From Amycolatopsis anabasis (lineage in GTDB: Bacteria; Actinomycetota; Actinomycetes; Mycobacteriales; Pseudonocardiaceae), in contig NZ_VTHK01000022.1 in the NCBI RefSeq assembly GCF_009765355.1, positions 93,724 to 157,723 of the forward strand: 64,000 nucleotides of DNA. Direction: 5' to 3'. This document shows positions 55,103-63,933 of the stretch, piece by piece (position 1 is the first letter of the stretch; each line of letters begins with the position of its first letter). A program made the translations under genes and the position numbers. A model generated the notes under the pieces. It was not told the origin of the DNA, made no database searches, and worked only from the letters and a program-made list of their open reading frames with translations.

Positions 55103-55725
55103 GCGGCACCCGCCGCGTCCGCGAAGGCCCGCAGGATCAGCGCGGTCGAGCGCGCGCCCGGATCGAGGTGACCGGCGCTGCGTTCGCCGAGATAGGAAGC
55201 CCGGCCCTTGCGGGCGACCAGCGGAACCGTGGATTCCGCGCCCTTCTCCGCCGCCGCGGCGGCCGCGGCCAGCACGGCGGCCGGGTCGCCGCCCGCCTCC
55301 TCGGCGGCGGCGACCGCGGGCAGCAGCGCGTCCACCATGGTCGCGTCGCCTTCGACCGCCTTGCCGCGCGCCTGCACGCCCGCCAGCCCGGCCCGCAGCG
55401 CGGCCACCACGGCGGCACCGTCCAATTCGGACGCATCGCCCACCGCGGTCGCGGCCCGGAGGAACGCCGTGCCGTACAGCGGTCCCGCCGCGCCACCGAC
55501 CTTGGAGATCAAGGTGGTGGCGGCCGCCTTCAGGACCGCGCCCGGGGTTTCCGGCTCGCCGGAGTCCAGTGTGGACACCACTGCGGTGAAGCCGCGGTTC
55601 AGGTTCTCGCCGTGGTCCGCGTCGCCGATCGCGCGGTCCAGTTCGACCAGTTCGTCGCGGTGCTCGGCGACGACCGCCGCGGCCGCGCGCAAGGCACCGG
55701 CCACATCTCGCGCGGTGCACCCCAT
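55099..55725 (-). CDS. dhaL: Dihydroxyacetone kinase subunit DhaL
   Basis: ADP-binding subunit that phosphorylates dihydroxyacetone held by DhaK. The 208-residue protein has ELVELDRAIGDADHGENLNR, the metal/ADP motif (IGDxDHGxN), then GGAAGPLYGTAFLRAATAVG and a helical barrel (TMVDALLPAVAAAEEAGGDP). ADP stays bound and is rephosphorylated by DhaM. It lies three bases downstream of dhaK and overlaps dhaM by four bases. Confidence 0.95.
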   Translation of the reverse strand: MGCTARDVAGALRAAAAVVAEHRDELVELDRAIGDADHGENLNRGFTAVVSTLDSGEPETPGAVLKAAATTLISKVGGAAGPLYGTAFLRAATAVGDASELDGAAVVAALRAGLAGVQARGKAVEGDATMVDALLPAVAAAEEAGGDPAAVLAAAAAAAEKGAESTVPLVARKGRASYLGERSAGHLDPGARSTALILRAFADAAGAA

Positions 55726-55728
55726 AGG

Positions 55729-56730
55729 TCAGCTCCTCCACCTCAGCGCGGCCGTGTTCACCGGCGCGTCCCACAAATCGATCAGCTCGTCGTCCAGTTT
55801 CAGCAGGGTGATGCTGATCCCCTGCATTTCCAGGCTGGTGATGTACGGCCCGACCAGCCTGCGCTCGACCGCGATCCCGCGCTCGGCGAGCCGCCGTTCC
55901 GCGATCCCGTGCGCCAGGTACAGCTCGAGCTGCGGCGTGCCACCCATCGAGTTGGTGAACAGCAGCACCCGGTCCCCCGCGGCGAACGGCAGATCCTCGG
56001 CGACCGCGGCGACCATGCGCTCGATCAGCGCGTCGGCCGGTTCGGCGGGAATCCGCTCGCGGCCCGGTTCGCCGTGGATGCCGATGCCGAACTCGATCTC
56101 GTCGTCGCCGAGGGTGAAACTCTGCTCGCCGACATGGGGCACGGTCGGCGCGGTGAGCGCGACCCCGATCGAACGGACCTGGCCGATCACCTTGCGCGCC
56201 AGCGCTTCCACCTCGTCCAGCGAGGCCCCGCGCGCGGCCGCGGCGCCGGTGATCTTCTCCAGCGGCACGGTGCCGCCGACGCCCCGGCGGCCCGCGGTGA
56301 ACGTGGAATCGGCCACCGCCACGTCGTCGTCGATCACCACGCTGCGCACCTCGAGCCCCTCGGCGGCGGCGAGTTCGGCGGCGGTCTCGAAGTTGAGCAC
56401 GTCCCCGGTGTAGTTCTTCACGATCAGCAGCGCGCCCGCGGCGCCGGTGGTGGCCGCGACCGCGGCCTGCACGGCGTCCGGGGTGGGCGAGGTGAACACC
56501 GCACCGGGCACCGCCGCGTCGAGCATGCCCGGGCCGACGAACCCGCCGTGCAACGGCTCGTGGCCGGATCCGCCGCCCGAGATCACCGCGACCTTGTCCG
56601 GCACCGGCGCGTCGGCCCGCACCACCAGGGCCGGATCCTCGTGCACGCGGAGCAGTTCGGCATGCGCCGCGGCGAGCCCGCGCAGCGACTCGGTGACCAC
56701 GTTCGCCGGATCGTTGATGATCTTCTTCAT
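55729..56730 (-). CDS. dhaK: Dihydroxyacetone kinase subunit DhaK
   Basis: Binds dihydroxyacetone covalently through a histidine. The 333-residue protein has KIINDPANVVTESLRGLAAA at the N-terminus, VISGGGSGHEPLHGGFVGPG in the substrate-binding region, and FGIGIHGEPGRERIP with the active His. It leads the dhaKLM operon. A regulator such as DhaQ/DhaS is not adjacent. Upstream lies a 74-bp space that ends in the 51-bp palindrome. Confidence 0.95.
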   Translation of the reverse strand: MKKIINDPANVVTESLRGLAAAHAELLRVHEDPALVVRADAPVPDKVAVISGGGSGHEPLHGGFVGPGMLDAAVPGAVFTSPTPDAVQAAVAATTGAAGALLIVKNYTGDVLNFETAAELAAAEGLEVRSVVIDDDVAVADSTFTAGRRGVGGTVPLEKITGAAAARGASLDEVEALARKVIGQVRSIGVALTAPTVPHVGEQSFTLGDDEIEFGIGIHGEPGRERIPAEPADALIERMVAAVAEDLPFAAGDRVLLFTNSMGGTPQLELYLAHGIAERRLAERGIAVERRLVGPYITSLEMQGISITLLKLDDELIDLWDAPVNTAALRWRS

Positions 56731-56804
56731 GCGGCCTCCCAGTGATCAGGTGCAGGCCCCAACCTAGGCGTTCGCCCCCGCGCTGGCGACCCGGACGCGC
56801 CCTG

Positions 56805-56855
56805 TCATGAGGGGACCCCTCCGGACAAAATTTGTCCGGAGGGGTCCCCTCATGA
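56805..56855. repeat. 51-bp perfect palindrome (terminator-like)
   Basis: Two 25-base arms (56805-56829 and 56831-56855) are exact complements around a single A. Key words are CATGAGGGGACCCCTCC and GGACAAA. It lies 12 bases past the stop of the leftward lipoprotein gene and 75 bases upstream of dhaK, so it could terminate the lipoprotein message. There is no U-tract. Words of this type (ATGAGGGG/CCCCTCAT) suggest a dispersed family. Confidence 0.8.
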
Positions 56856-56866
56856 AACCCGGCGAG

Positions 56867-57871
56867 CTAGCCCTTGGGGAGCTTGGGCACGATCGCTTTC
56901 ACGGCCTTGAGGGCCTTGCCGCACGGGTCGTCGGCCGACGCCTCGGCGGTGTAGTTGTTGTAGTCGAAGGAGACGATCTCGCCCTCGCCTTCCTTGGTCT
57001 GCCGGTGCAGCCAGGTGATGTTGCACTGCGACCCGGTCTTGCTGCGCGACTTCGAGTACCCCTTCATCCCGCCGCCGAGGTCGACCTCCTTGGTCTGGCC
57101 GTCGGGCGTCGGCGCGGAACCGGTGCGGTAGACCAGGTTCCCGGACGGGCTCCGGCCGCTCCAGGAGCAGTTGTGCAACCCGATCGGGGACTTCTTCACG
57201 TCACCGCCGAAGATCTCGGCCATCACCGCGTCGTCGCCGACCGTGCACAGGTCCACCGCGAGCAGCGAACCGGGCACCTGCGGGTACTGGGCCGGTTTGT
57301 CGCGCAGCCGCTTGATCACCTTCTGCAGCACGACCCGGCCCGGGCGGCACGGATCGCCGCCCTGGTAACTGACCTGCGCGGTGATGCCGAGGTCGGGTTC
57401 CTTCGAGGTGACCGCCGTGACGAAACAGGTCGCGTCGTCCTGCTTGCGCTCGATCTGCGGCAGGCCCTCCACCGATCCGTTCGCGTCCTTGCCCGCGCCG
57501 CTCAGCGAGTCGCCGAGTTGCAGCGACACCCGGATCGTCTTGCCGCCCGCGTCCTTGACCTCGTTCGAGCACTTGTCCAGGCCGAACGCGCTCTGCGTGC
57601 CGGGCGTGCCCAGTTCGGCGAGCGTGGTGGCGTCCAGCAGCGGGCAGGGATCCACGGTCCGCAGCGCCGAGGTGGCCACCGCCTGATCGGTGATCGGCCC
57701 GTCCGGCGCCGATCCGGCGCCGGCCGAATCCCGGGTGACCGTGGTGCGCGGGTAGTTGGACCTGCCGAGGTCGGTCCCGCCGCAGGCCGCGGTCATCGCG
57801 AGCACGGTGAGCACGGCGAGTCCGGTGCGGACGGCGGGCACCCGGCGGGGCCGGAGAACGGAGGAGAACAC
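56867..57871 (-). CDS. Lipoprotein, DUF3558-like with two cysteine-rich halves
   Basis: An exported lipoprotein of about 334 residues. RVPAVRTGLAVLTVLAMTAAC gives the signal and lipobox, mature at the Cys of TAACGG. The first half has VDPCPLLDATTLAELGTPGT and GLDKCSNEV; the second VDLCTVGDDAVMAEIFGGDV and SPIGLHNCSWSGRSPSGN. This recalls a twofold DUF3558 fold. The C-terminus ends CGKALKAVKAIVPKLPKG. The GTG at 57871 is one of several possible starts. Function unknown; it ends beside the 51-bp palindrome. Confidence 0.8.
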   Translation of the reverse strand: MFSSVLRPRRVPAVRTGLAVLTVLAMTAACGGTDLGRSNYPRTTVTRDSAGAGSAPDGPITDQAVATSALRTVDPCPLLDATTLAELGTPGTQSAFGLDKCSNEVKDAGGKTIRVSLQLGDSLSGAGKDANGSVEGLPQIERKQDDATCFVTAVTSKEPDLGITAQVSYQGGDPCRPGRVVLQKVIKRLRDKPAQYPQVPGSLLAVDLCTVGDDAVMAEIFGGDVKKSPIGLHNCSWSGRSPSGNLVYRTGSAPTPDGQTKEVDLGGGMKGYSKSRSKTGSQCNITWLHRQTKEGEGEIVSFDYNNYTAEASADDPCGKALKAVKAIVPKLPKG

Positions 57872-57918
57872 GCCGTGCACGGTAGCCGCCCCGCGCACGG
57901 CGTGTCCGCACAACCTCG

Positions 57919-58197
57919 CTATTCGCCCGAGGTGTCCGCGCCCTCGGCGGACTCCGGTTCGTCCACCTTCAGCGGCCGCACCAGCGCCCACAGCACGAAC
58001 AGCGCGGTGAACACCAGCATGCCGATCCCGGCCCACAGGTTGATGTTCAGCCCGTCGGCCTTGTTCAGGTCCTCGTCACTGGTGAACCCGGCGCCCATGA
58101 CGGTGAGCACCACGCCGTAGACGCCGATCAGCAGCGCGATGATCAGCCGGATGTCGAAGGCGCCGGCCCGGCGGGAACGAGTGGATTCCGTAGCCAT
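57919..58197 (-). CDS. Small two-TM membrane protein
   Basis: A 92-residue protein. Two hydrophobic segments (FDIRLIIALLIGVYGVVLTV and LWAGIGMLVFTALFVLWALV) flank a loop with TSDEDLNKADGLNIN; the ends are hydrophilic and the C-terminus acidic (DEPESAEGADTSGE). It follows the sodium:solute symporter by 13 bases in the same direction, as in other actinobacteria, so they are cotranscribed and it may be an accessory subunit. Not a named family that I can place with certainty. Confidence 0.78.
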   Translation of the reverse strand: MATESTRSRRAGAFDIRLIIALLIGVYGVVLTVMGAGFTSDEDLNKADGLNINLWAGIGMLVFTALFVLWALVRPLKVDEPESAEGADTSGE

Positions 58198-58210
58198 TGC
58201 GGGAGTCCTC

Positions 58211-59911
58211 CTAGAACGCGATGTTCAGGGCGATGGTGATGACCAGGGCGATCCCGGCGAGCAGGCCGGGGTTGCGGTACCAGCCCGCGTCCGCGCCCGT
58301 CGTCGAATGCTGCCGCGCGGACTTCGGCGTCAGCGAGTACACCAGGCCGACCAGCTCGGTGTCGGGCTTGGGCCGCGTCGCGTAGGAGACCAGCACGCTG
58401 ACCACCACGTCGACCACGAACGCCGCACCGGCGCCGATGAAGCTGGCGCCCTGGCCGGGCAGGTCCCACACGCCGGTCTTGGCGAGCACGAACACCGCGA
58501 CCGCGGACAGCGTTCCGGACACCAGGCCGACCCACCCGGCGGTGGCCGTCATCCGCTTCCAGAACATGCCCAGGATGAACGTGGCGAACAGCGGCGCGTT
58601 GAAGAACGAGAACAGCTGCTGCAGGTAGTCCATCAGGTTCGCGTAGGTGGACGCGATGAACGCCGTGCCGATCGCGAGGATCGTGCCCGCCGCGGTGACC
58701 ACCCGGCCGAAGCTGAGGTAGTAGCCGTCCGGCTTGTCCTTCTTGATGTAGGACTGCCAGATGTCGTAGGTGAACACCGTGTTGAACGAACTCAGGTTCG
58801 CCGCCATCCCGGCCATGAACGAGGCCAGCAGGCCGGCGATCGCGATGCCGAGCATGCCGTTGGGCAGCAGATCGCGCATCAGCAGCAGGAGCGCGTTGTT
58901 GAAGGTCGCCCCGCTGGGCGCCTTGTCCCCCGCCAGCAGCGCGGTCTTGTTCTCGCCCATCAGCTCGGTGACGCTGACCGCGGCGATCATGCCGGGGATG
59001 ATCACGATGAACGGCACGAACATCTTCGGGAAGGCGCCGATGATCGGCGTGCGCCGGGCCGCCGACATGCTCTTCGACGCCATCGCGCGCTGCACTTCGA
59101 CGAAGTTCGTCGTCCAGTAACCGAACGACAGCACGAACCCTAGGCCGAAGACCAGGCCCAGCACGGAGAGGAAGTTGCTGCCGAACCCGGTGAGCTGGTT
59201 GCCCGGCCAGGAGTGCAGCTGGTCGGCGCCGCCGGGGCTGTTGGTGACCTTGTCCACCAGGCCCTGCCAGCCGCCGACCTTGTACAGGCCGACGAAGGTC
59301 AGCGGCACCAGCGCGGCGACGATGACGAAGAACTGCAGCACCTCGTTGTAGATCGCCGCGGACAGCCCGCCGAGCGCGGTGTAGGTCAGCACGATCACCG
59401 CGGCGAGGATGACCGAAACCCAGATCGGCCAGCCGAGCAGCAGGTTGACCACGCTGGCGAGCAGGAACAGGTTCGCCCCGGCGATCAGGATCTGCGCCAG
59501 CGCGAAGCTGACGCCGTTGACCAGGTGTGCCGGGCTGCCGAAGCGGCGCCGCATGAACTCGGGGACGCTGCGCACCTTGGAGCCGTAGTAGAACGGCATC
59601 ATCACGACGCCGAGGAACAGCATCGCCGGGATGGCGCCGATCCAGAAGTAGTGCGCGGTCGGCAGGCCGTACTGCGCGCCGTTCGCCGACATGCCCATGA
59701 CCTCGATGGCCCCGAGGTTCGCCGAGATGAACGCCAGCCCGGTGACCCAGGCGGGCAGCGAACGCCCGGACAGGAAGAAGTCGAGACTGGTCGACACCTG
59801 CCTGCGGGCCAGGTACCCGATGCCGAGCACCAGTACGAAATAGAACGCGAGCAACACGTAGTCGATGGCGCTCGCATCAAGCCGCAGGTTCGCCTCGGCT
59901 AGGACATGCAC
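58211..59911 (-). CDS. Sodium:solute symporter (SSS family)
   Basis: A 566-residue membrane protein with about 14 helices. SLDFFLSGRSLPAWVTGLAF, FALAQILIAGANLFLLASVV, LTYTALGGLSAAIYNEVLQF and PFIVIIPGMIAAVSV are typical of SGLT/PanF/PutP-type symporters, with the conserved Asn/Gly/Ala motifs for Na+ at SANLGAIEVMG. Substrate is unknown (sugars, acids or amino acids). The GTG at 59911 is preferred because GGAGG precedes it by eight bases; an earlier GTG overlaps that site. It is followed by the small membrane protein. Confidence 0.92.
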   Translation of the reverse strand: MHVLAEANLRLDASAIDYVLLAFYFVLVLGIGYLARRQVSTSLDFFLSGRSLPAWVTGLAFISANLGAIEVMGMSANGAQYGLPTAHYFWIGAIPAMLFLGVVMMPFYYGSKVRSVPEFMRRRFGSPAHLVNGVSFALAQILIAGANLFLLASVVNLLLGWPIWVSVILAAVIVLTYTALGGLSAAIYNEVLQFFVIVAALVPLTFVGLYKVGGWQGLVDKVTNSPGGADQLHSWPGNQLTGFGSNFLSVLGLVFGLGFVLSFGYWTTNFVEVQRAMASKSMSAARRTPIIGAFPKMFVPFIVIIPGMIAAVSVTELMGENKTALLAGDKAPSGATFNNALLLLMRDLLPNGMLGIAIAGLLASFMAGMAANLSSFNTVFTYDIWQSYIKKDKPDGYYLSFGRVVTAAGTILAIGTAFIASTYANLMDYLQQLFSFFNAPLFATFILGMFWKRMTATAGWVGLVSGTLSAVAVFVLAKTGVWDLPGQGASFIGAGAAFVVDVVVSVLVSYATRPKPDTELVGLVYSLTPKSARQHSTTGADAGWYRNPGLLAGIALVITIALNIAF

Positions 59912-60052
59912 CCGACCCACCTCCGTCCGGAGTCAACATCTTTCAACAAGAACCACCACGATCAACCTGGACGCGCACACTACTGCAAGATTTCCGCGAG
60001 GTGAATGCGGCTGGGCGGTCTTGTCCTTCTTGAGACCCGATCGGGCATCCGA

Positions 60053-61123
60053 TCACCCCCTCGCGGGTACTTCGACCAGCTCCAGGAGCATCTCGTGGTG
60101 GTCCGGCCCGTACTTGCGCTCGAAGAGTTTCCGCACTTCGTCGTGGGCGTGGTTCGGCTGGGTCAGCTGGTACGGCCCGCGCTCCTCCCGGTGGCCGTGC
60201 GCGTTGCCGATGACCACGCGCGCGGCCAGGCCGCCGATCCCGGTGGCCGCGTGGTGCTCGATGATCTCGCGCCCGTTCACGTACGTCGTCTGCCCCCTGG
60301 TCACGAACGGGAGCCGGTAGGCCTTCTGCTCCGACCCGGTTTCGACGATCACGGCGACCTTCATGAACTGCTCGAGGGTCCGGGTGCTGTGCGCCTCCCA
60401 CAGTTCGTCGAACTTGGCGCTCACGAACGTGCCCAGCTGGGACGACTGGCTCGTGTGGTACTGCTCGGCGTTCCACGACGTGACGTCGACCGGGTAGAAG
60501 GAGACCACGACGTGGTCGTCCGTCTGGTACATCTGCACCGGCGGCAACGCGGAGTAGACCCGGATCTCGATGTTCCGCGACGCCGGGACGCGCACGAATT
60601 CGCCGTAGAGGACCCGCAGGTTGTCCAGGATGTTGGCCATGACGTTCGTCTGCCCGTGCAGGTCCCGGTTCCGCTGCTCGGCGGCTTCCGCGTCCGGGTC
60701 CAGGATCAGGATCCGCACGTCGATCCCGCGGTCCAGGGCGGCGCGGACCGCGTTGACGAAGGTTTCCTTGTACTCGTCCTGCAGCAGGTCCAGCCAGAGC
60801 TCGAGGATGCGGACCCGGTCCTGCGCGGTCTCGACCTCGTTCATGAACTCGTGGTGGTGGAAGCGTTCCCGCCGCTTTTCCTTGTCCTGATCGGCCCGGT
60901 TGATCAGGGGTGCGATGAGGAACAGCACCACGATCGTGCCGATCAGGTCGGCGCCGAGGTTGAGGCCGAGGTTCGGGCCGTAGTCGGCCAGCGAACTCGA
61001 GACGGCCAGCAGCACCCCGACCACGACCAGCAGCGCCGCCACGATCGCCACGTAGTACCGCTGATGGCTCAGATATTTCCAGAGACGGTTCGGCCGCGAG
61101 ACGCGCCGACGGATCCCACCCAC
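60053..61123 (-). CDS. Two-TM membrane protein with degenerate PLD-like domain
   Basis: A 356-residue protein. Two membrane helices near the N-terminus (YYVAIVAALLVVVGVLLAV and LIGTIVVLFLIAPLI) are followed by a basic linker (QDKEKRRERFHHHEFMNEVE). The cytoplasmic domain resembles the PLD-like fold seen near membrane and effector systems: ALDRGIDVRILILDPDA, NIEIRVYSALPPVQMYQTDD and VVVSFYPVDVTSWN. The HxK catalytic repeats of PLD are absent, so it is likely a sensor or signalling protein. No named family is certain. GTG start at 61123 with GGGAG upstream. Confidence 0.7.
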   Translation of the reverse strand: MGGIRRRVSRPNRLWKYLSHQRYYVAIVAALLVVVGVLLAVSSSLADYGPNLGLNLGADLIGTIVVLFLIAPLINRADQDKEKRRERFHHHEFMNEVETAQDRVRILELWLDLLQDEYKETFVNAVRAALDRGIDVRILILDPDAEAAEQRNRDLHGQTNVMANILDNLRVLYGEFVRVPASRNIEIRVYSALPPVQMYQTDDHVVVSFYPVDVTSWNAEQYHTSQSSQLGTFVSAKFDELWEAHSTRTLEQFMKVAVIVETGSEQKAYRLPFVTRGQTTYVNGREIIEHHAATGIGGLAARVVIGNAHGHREERGPYQLTQPNHAHDEVRKLFERKYGPDHHEMLLELVEVPARG

Positions 61124-61216
61124 CCAGAACTCCCTGCTTGACCGGCCGGAAGCAACCGGTGCGCAACCAGTGCGTCACCGTCGGTCAATCCTAGCGAGTG
61201 GCCCCGGGCCCGGGGT

Positions 61217-61876
61217 TCAGAACAGCCGGAACTCGTCGGATTCGATGCCGCGCAGGGCGTCGTAGTCCAGGGTGAGGCAGCGGATGCCGCGGTCCTCGGC
61301 GAGCGTGCGCGCCTGCGGCTTGATCAGCTGGGCGGCGAAGACGCCCTGGACCGGGGCCAGCAGCGGATCGCGGTTGAGCAGTTCCAGGTAGCGGGTGAGC
61401 TGCTCGACCCCGTCGATCTCGCCCCGGCGCTTGATCTCCACGGCGACCGCGCGGCCGTCGGCGTCGCGGGCCATGATGTCCACCGGGCCGATCGCGGTCG
61501 GGAACTCCCGCCGGACCAAGGAGTAGCCCTCGCCCAGGGTGGTGATGTGCTCGGCGAGCAGTTCCTGCAGGTGCGCTTCCACGCCGTCCTTGACCAGGCC
61601 CGGTTCGGCGCCCAGTTCGTGGCCGATCTCGTCGATCACCTCGTCGATGGTGATGACCAGCTTCTCGCCGGACTTGTTCTCCACGATCCACGGGTTGGCG
61701 TCGTCGATCAGCCAGCACGGCGGGCTCATCCAGTTCAGCGGCTTGTAGGCGCGGTCGTCCGAGTGCACGGAGACCGAACCGTCCGCCTTGATCAGCAGCA
61801 GCCTGGTGGCCATGGGCAGGTGGGCCGTGAGGCGACCGGCGTAGTCGACCTGACAGCGAGCGATCACGAGACGCAC
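61217..61876 (-). CDS. nucS: Mismatch-specific endonuclease NucS/EndoMS
   Basis: Acts in the non-canonical mismatch repair of actinobacteria. The 219-residue protein has the N-terminal binding domain (VRLVIARCQVDYAGRLTAHL, SVHSDDRAYKPLNWMSPPCW) and the nuclease core (AIGPVDIMARDADG, AVEIKRRGEIDGVEQLTRYL). The metal Asp and Glu and the Lys are in place. It ends DALRGIESDEFRLF, where the C-terminus contacts the beta clamp in relatives. The GTG at 61876 is preferred. No mutS/mutL is expected in these genomes. Confidence 0.95.
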   Translation of the reverse strand: MRLVIARCQVDYAGRLTAHLPMATRLLLIKADGSVSVHSDDRAYKPLNWMSPPCWLIDDANPWIVENKSGEKLVITIDEVIDEIGHELGAEPGLVKDGVEAHLQELLAEHITTLGEGYSLVRREFPTAIGPVDIMARDADGRAVAVEIKRRGEIDGVEQLTRYLELLNRDPLLAPVQGVFAAQLIKPQARTLAEDRGIRCLTLDYDALRGIESDEFRLF

Positions 61877-62156
61877 CCGGCGAGAGTAGGGGACGCGCCG
61901 AAGCCGTTCGCTCCCACCCCGCAACACACCCGTCCCGGCGGGCAACCTCCGGCCCGGCTCCCGCGTGTTCCGTTCGACCGGGCGGCTCGGGGGAAGCATC
62001 GCCATCCGGTTTCTTTTCTCGGGGTGTTCAGCACAACAGAATTGGGGGTTTCCATGCCATTTTCCGGCAGCGGAATGACACCCGCTCGACCGGTGCGACA
62101 TTCACGCGATTTCTCCCGGAACGGCCACGAGGACGCGCTCCGGCGCCCCGGCCATA

Positions 62157-62699
62157 ATGGGTGGCGTGATCGAACGCATGACTTCGCGCGAGGTGTATCG
62201 CAACAACTGGATGACGGTGCGGGAGGACACCGTCCGCCGGGAGGACGGCTCCGAGGGCATCTACGGCGTGGTCGACAAACCGACCTACGCGCTGATCGTC
62301 CCGATGGACGGCGACCGGCTGCACCTGGTCGACCAGTTCCGCTACCCCCTGGGGCTCCGCCGGTGGGAGTTTCCCCAGGGCACCGCGCCGGATCTCGCCG
62401 ATCTGGACCCGCTCGAACTGGCCGCGCGGGAACTGCGGGAGGAGACCGGGCTGCGCGCCGGGTCGATGGTCGAACTCGGACTGCTCGACGTGGCGCCCGG
62501 GGTGTCCAGCCAGCGCGGCCGGGTCTACCTGGCGACCGAACTGACCGAGGGCGAGCACGAGCGGGAGCACGAGGAACAGGACATGCGGACGGCCTGGTTC
62601 GGCCGTGCCGAGGTCGAATCGATGATCGCGCGGAACGAGATCACCGACGCCCAGTCGATCGCGGCGTACACCCTGTTGTGCTTCCACGAACGAAGGTGA
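62157..62699 (+). CDS. NUDIX hydrolase (ADP-ribose pyrophosphatase-like)
   Basis: A 180-residue NUDIX protein of the ADPRase type. It starts VIERMTSREVYRNNWMTVRE, has LVDQFRYPLGLRRWEFPQGT before the NUDIX box (PLELAARELREETGL) and YLATELTEGEHEREHEEQD after it. Family members cleave ADP-ribose or NADH-type compounds; the exact substrate is inferred only. The ATG at 62157 is used; a GTG at 62166 is an alternative. It diverges from nucS across about 280 bp of non-coding DNA. Confidence 0.88.
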   Translation: MGGVIERMTSREVYRNNWMTVREDTVRREDGSEGIYGVVDKPTYALIVPMDGDRLHLVDQFRYPLGLRRWEFPQGTAPDLADLDPLELAARELREETGLRAGSMVELGLLDVAPGVSSQRGRVYLATELTEGEHEREHEEQDMRTAWFGRAEVESMIARNEITDAQSIAAYTLLCFHERR

Positions 62700-62895
62700 G
62701 AAATTGACGAACAGCTCACGTCACATATCTAGTGACTTCCTCCGGGAATCCGCGGAACAACAAAAAACACTATCCCGCTCCCGCGGATAATGGTGTAGGT
62801 TGACAGAGCGCGCGGGAGACAGAATATCGGGGGTTCTCGCGACTCGCGCAATTATCGGCATACTATTCGGTAGTTTCTTGAATCAGGGGTGTTCC

Positions 62896-63933
62896 ATGTC
62901 AGTAGACAATTCCGGCTCGCGCCGCAGATCCTGGGGTAAGCGCGCTTTCTTCGGCGCGGCCGCGGCCACGCTCGCCGTGCTGACCGCCGCGCCGGCCGTC
63001 GCCGCGGCCGATCCGGCCCCGGGCGGCCGCAACCGCGACATCACGCTCGACTCCAAAGAGGACGTGATCTCGCGGAAGGCGAACGGCGCGCTCACCGTGT
63101 ACCCGCACTCGGGGTCGTTCGACGCCGCGAACGCGGGCGCGACCTACCAGAACGGGGTGGCGATCAACTGGGGCTGGAACAACGCCTCGTGGATCTCCGC
63201 GGGCAACGTGACCAACGACCTCAAGACCGACATCCTGGCCCAGGTCGGCGGCATCGTCACCGCGTACCAGCACTCGGGCGCCTACGACCCGGCCAACCCG
63301 ACCGCGACGCTCGGCAAGACCCAGCAGTTCGGCGGCGCGGGCTGGGACCTGTTCGACCTGAAGCTGCAGGCGGACTTCAACGGTGACGGGATCGACGACG
63401 TCGTCGGCCGCCGGGGCGACAAGCTCTACGTGTGGCCGGTGGTGCCGGACGCGTCCGACAAGATCCAGGTCTACCCGGCGCAGCAGATCGGCGAGTACTT
63501 CGACGGCATCGACCAGCTCGACATCGCCGACCTGAACGCCGACACCCTGCCGGACGCGATCGTCCGCGAGGGCGACCAGCTGGTGGTCTACTACGGCCAG
63601 CCGACCCAGCAGGCGCAGAGCCGCTCGGCGGCCGGGGCGCCGTTCACCGCGTCCGTGGTGTTCAGCAAGAACCGGGTGTCCTCCCCGCAGGCGCGCACGG
63701 CCGCCGCGGCGGTGCCGCAGTACCAGATCATCAGCGGCGGCTGGTCGCTCGCGGACCGGACCGTGGTCAAGGACGTCAACCTCGACGGCAAGCCGGACAT
63801 CGTGAGCCGCCTGAAGTCCGACGGCCAGCTGCTGGCGTTCCTGAACACCGGGGTCGCCGCGGACGGCACGGTCGGCTTCTCCGGCCGCAACTACCTCGGC
63901 GCCAAGTGGGTCGGCGACTCGTTCATCAACTGA
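62896..63933 (+). CDS. Secreted FG-GAP/VCBS repeat protein
   Basis: A 345-residue exported protein. The signal peptide has RRRSWGKRAFFGAAAATLAV and ends at APAVAAADP. The mature part contains Asp-rich FG-GAP loops, such as DFNGDGIDDVVGRRGD, DLNADTLPDAIVREGDQLVV and NLDGKPDIVSRLKSD, which bind calcium in a beta-propeller. Repeats such as YPHSGSFDAANAGATYQNG and YQHSGAYDPANPTATLGKT suggest about five blades. No enzyme domain is present. AGGGG stands seven bases before the ATG. Role unknown, possibly adhesion or cell-surface. Confidence 0.85.
   Translation: MSVDNSGSRRRSWGKRAFFGAAAATLAVLTAAPAVAAADPAPGGRNRDITLDSKEDVISRKANGALTVYPHSGSFDAANAGATYQNGVAINWGWNNASWISAGNVTNDLKTDILAQVGGIVTAYQHSGAYDPANPTATLGKTQQFGGAGWDLFDLKLQADFNGDGIDDVVGRRGDKLYVWPVVPDASDKIQVYPAQQIGEYFDGIDQLDIADLNADTLPDAIVREGDQLVVYYGQPTQQAQSRSAAGAPFTASVVFSKNRVSSPQARTAAAAVPQYQIISGGWSLADRTVVKDVNLDGKPDIVSRLKSDGQLLAFLNTGVAADGTVGFSGRNYLGAKWVGDSFIN

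Noticed and set aside
62057..62156. Small ORF starting ATG after GGGGG just before the NUDIX gene
   Set aside because: The frame runs through the NUDIX gene in another frame and has Arg/Gly-rich, non-conserved content.
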